DNA from: Deltaproteobacteria bacterium
GTDB taxonomy: Bacteria > Desulfobacterota > Desulfobacteria > Desulfobacterales > JAABPS01
Assembly: GCA_019309685.1 (NCBI GenBank)
Contig: JAFDFT010000235.1
Span: forward strand, 1-9,106
Reading direction: 5' to 3'
DNA length: 9,106 nucleotides
The stretch's first letter is position 1, and each line of letters starts with the position of its first letter. The translations under genes and the position numbers were made by a program. This document shows positions 7,701-9,106 of the stretch, piece after piece. The notes beneath the pieces are model-generated. The model did no database searches, was not told the origin of the DNA, and worked only from the letters and a program-made list of their open reading frames with translations.

Positions 7701-9106
7701 ACCAAAAACTCACGAAGCGATTTTTATGGATACCCTTACAAGCGTGGGGTTAAATAAATATCTCTTCGAAATGGCTAATATCCGAAACCAGGATTCATGG
7801 TGTCATTCCGAGTCTCCAAAAGAGGCAACGGAAAAAGCAAAAGAACTGGTCAAAATGGCCTGTGCGCGAGTGAAGACGCTCAAACCGATACACGAAAAGC
7901 AGATTTCTGTCATCCAGAGAGCACTTGTGGTTGGCGGTGGCGTGGCCGGAATGAACGCAGCGCTCGGAATCGCTGAACAGGGCTTTGAAGTTGTCCTCGT
8001 TGAAAAAGAGCCGCAACTCGGCGGGCTGGCAACACGCCTTAAAAAAACAATCGAGGGCGAAGATATCGGAGCGTATATCAATGACCTCATCGACAAGGTA
8101 ACGTCACATTCCAATATTCAGGTTCTGACCCAATCGCTTATTGTTGGGTTTTCAGGATTTAAAGGCAATTTTACTACCGAAGTGCTGGTAGGACCAGGTA
8201 TGTATGAAAGAAAGATAGAACATGGCGCAGTTGTTTTGGCAACGGGCGCCAATGAATATACGCCCAAGGAATTTCTTTACGGAGAAAATCCCGCTGTCAT
8301 TACACAGCTTGAGCTGGCGCAGCGCCTGGAAGAAACCGGCGCTGACGCAATGGATCAGGTTGTTATGATTCAATGTGTGGGATCGCGAAATGAAGAAAGC
8401 AAAAACTGCTCCAGGATATGCTGCCAAACTTCGATAAAAAACGCGATCCATATTAAAAAGTTAAATCCGGAAGCCTCCGTGTATGTGCTTTACAGAGATA
8501 TCCGGACATACGGTTTGATGGAAGATTACTACACAGAGGCGAGGAACCTGGGTGTTATGTTCTTTCGTTTTGATTCCGAGGATCCGCCCAAGGTTGAAGC
8601 TTTGGAAAATGGTGTGACAGTTACATTTATGGATCATGTTTTAGGGCGTCGGTTGAGCGTTGAAGCGGATGTTTTAGGACTGAGTGCGGGAATGCGGCCG
8701 GAGGATTCAGAAGAGCTGGCCTCCATCATGAAGGTTGCCAGGAATGAAGACGGGTATTTCATGGAAGCGCATGTTAAGCTGCGACCAGTGGAAATGGTAT
8801 CGGATGCTGTATTTGTCTGTGGTACGGCCCACAGCCCTCAACTGATTACAGAAGCGATATCCCAGGCTTATGCTGCAGCGTCCAGAGCGATTACCTTTTT
8901 ATCACAGGCCCAGTTGACGTTGTCCGCTGTTACAGCCATGGTGGAGGAGGAAAAATGCGCTTCCTGTCTTATATGCGTTCGGTCGTGTCCGTATGAAGTT
9001 CCTAAAATCAATGAAGAGGGAGTCAGCCAGATAGATCCGGCCCTGTGTCAAGGCTGCGGAGTGTGTGCAGCCGAATGCCCGGCCAAAGCCATTGAACTGA
9101 ACTGGT
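4729..9106 (+). CDS. Giant HdrA-type FAD/Fe-S selenoprotein with inserted NfnL/GltD-like domain and second HdrA module (3' end outside window)
   Basis: 1459 codons, still open at the edge, if TGA 4906-4908 is read as Sec60. Order: (1) HdrA FAD fold, VVGGGIAG near the start, then TFPTNDCAMUIISPK with C57 and Sec60. (2) One ferredoxin-type cluster, C109/C112/C115/C119. (3) NfnL/GltD-like domain, about 155-560: C159/C163, C202/C206/C210/C213, FAD motif GSGPAG (253-258), pyridine-nucleotide motif GGGNVAIDVAR (384-394), FAGGD. (4) Seven-Cys segment 621-637, then HdrA C-terminal part with C721, C735, C739, C740 (CxnCx3CC). (5) Second HdrA module: Cys domain with CDCG (C930, C932), C965, C990; GGGVAG (1069-1074); C1216, C1227, C1231, C1232. 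(6) Two ferredoxin clusters, C1410-C1420 and C1440-C1450. Cytoplasmic. Probably moves or bifurcates electrons between NAD(P)H, ferredoxin and partner reductases; partners lie outside the window. HdrA-family assignment is firm; the exact reaction is inference. Confidence 0.9.
4906..4941 (+). promoter_or_regulatory. Selenocysteine codon with bacterial SECIS-like hairpin
   Basis: TGA 4906-4908 replaces a Cys codon of the HdrA family motif. Downstream, 4924-4930 (CTGGTCG) pairs with 4935-4941 (CGGCCGG): seven base pairs including two G-U, closing an AGGT loop (4931-4934). The loop GG lies 23 bases after the TGA, within the range known for bacterial SECIS elements, and the loop resembles the AGGUCU loop of E. 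coli fdhF. SelB with Sec-tRNA should act here. Other bulged pairings are possible and I could not compute folding energies. Confidence 0.8.

Overview
The window looks like a chromosome segment of a strictly anaerobic, probably sulfate-reducing bacterium of the Desulfobacterota (Desulfobacteraceae-like). This is an inference from gene content: a giant HdrA-type flavin/iron-sulfur protein with an in-frame TGA that appears to encode selenocysteine, a PAS-type sensor kinase paired with a sigma-54 activator, and a bacterial archaemetzincin. No rRNA, tRNA, CRISPR array or transposon was seen.

Positions 1-801 are AT-rich and gene-poor, and what they encode reads on the minus strand: a possible reading frame running off the left edge, a 64-aa four-cysteine protein (125-319) with a good ribosome site, and a probable frameshifted second small Cys protein (372-564). 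The rest of this stretch shows no convincing gene.

Positions 802-4306 form a tight minus-strand operon, transcribed in the order sensor histidine kinase (2716-4230, possibly starting at 4306), NtrC-family response regulator (1368-2705), archaemetzincin (802-1365). The gaps between the genes are only a few bases. A good sigma-70-type promoter (4327-4355) sits just upstream of the kinase. The kinase N-terminus looks like a nucleotide-binding Rossmann-type domain followed by a PAS domain.

Positions 4307-4728 are a divergent intergenic region with one candidate plus-strand promoter. From 4729 to the right edge (9106) there is one plus-strand gene, still open after 1459 codons. It encodes an HdrA-type protein that starts directly at its FAD fold, has Sec (TGA, 4906-4908) at residue 60, is interrupted between its two iron-sulfur segments by an NfnL/GltD-type pyridine-nucleotide oxidoreductase domain, and is followed by a second, complete HdrA module with a two-cluster ferredoxin tail. 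A 7-bp hairpin with an AGGU loop lies at the right distance after the TGA to be a bacterial SECIS element. The probable role is a multi-flavin electron-transfer or bifurcation hub linking NAD(P)H, ferredoxin and heterodisulfide-like or other partners encoded beyond the window. The divergent two-component system could regulate it, but no sigma-54 promoter was found to prove this.
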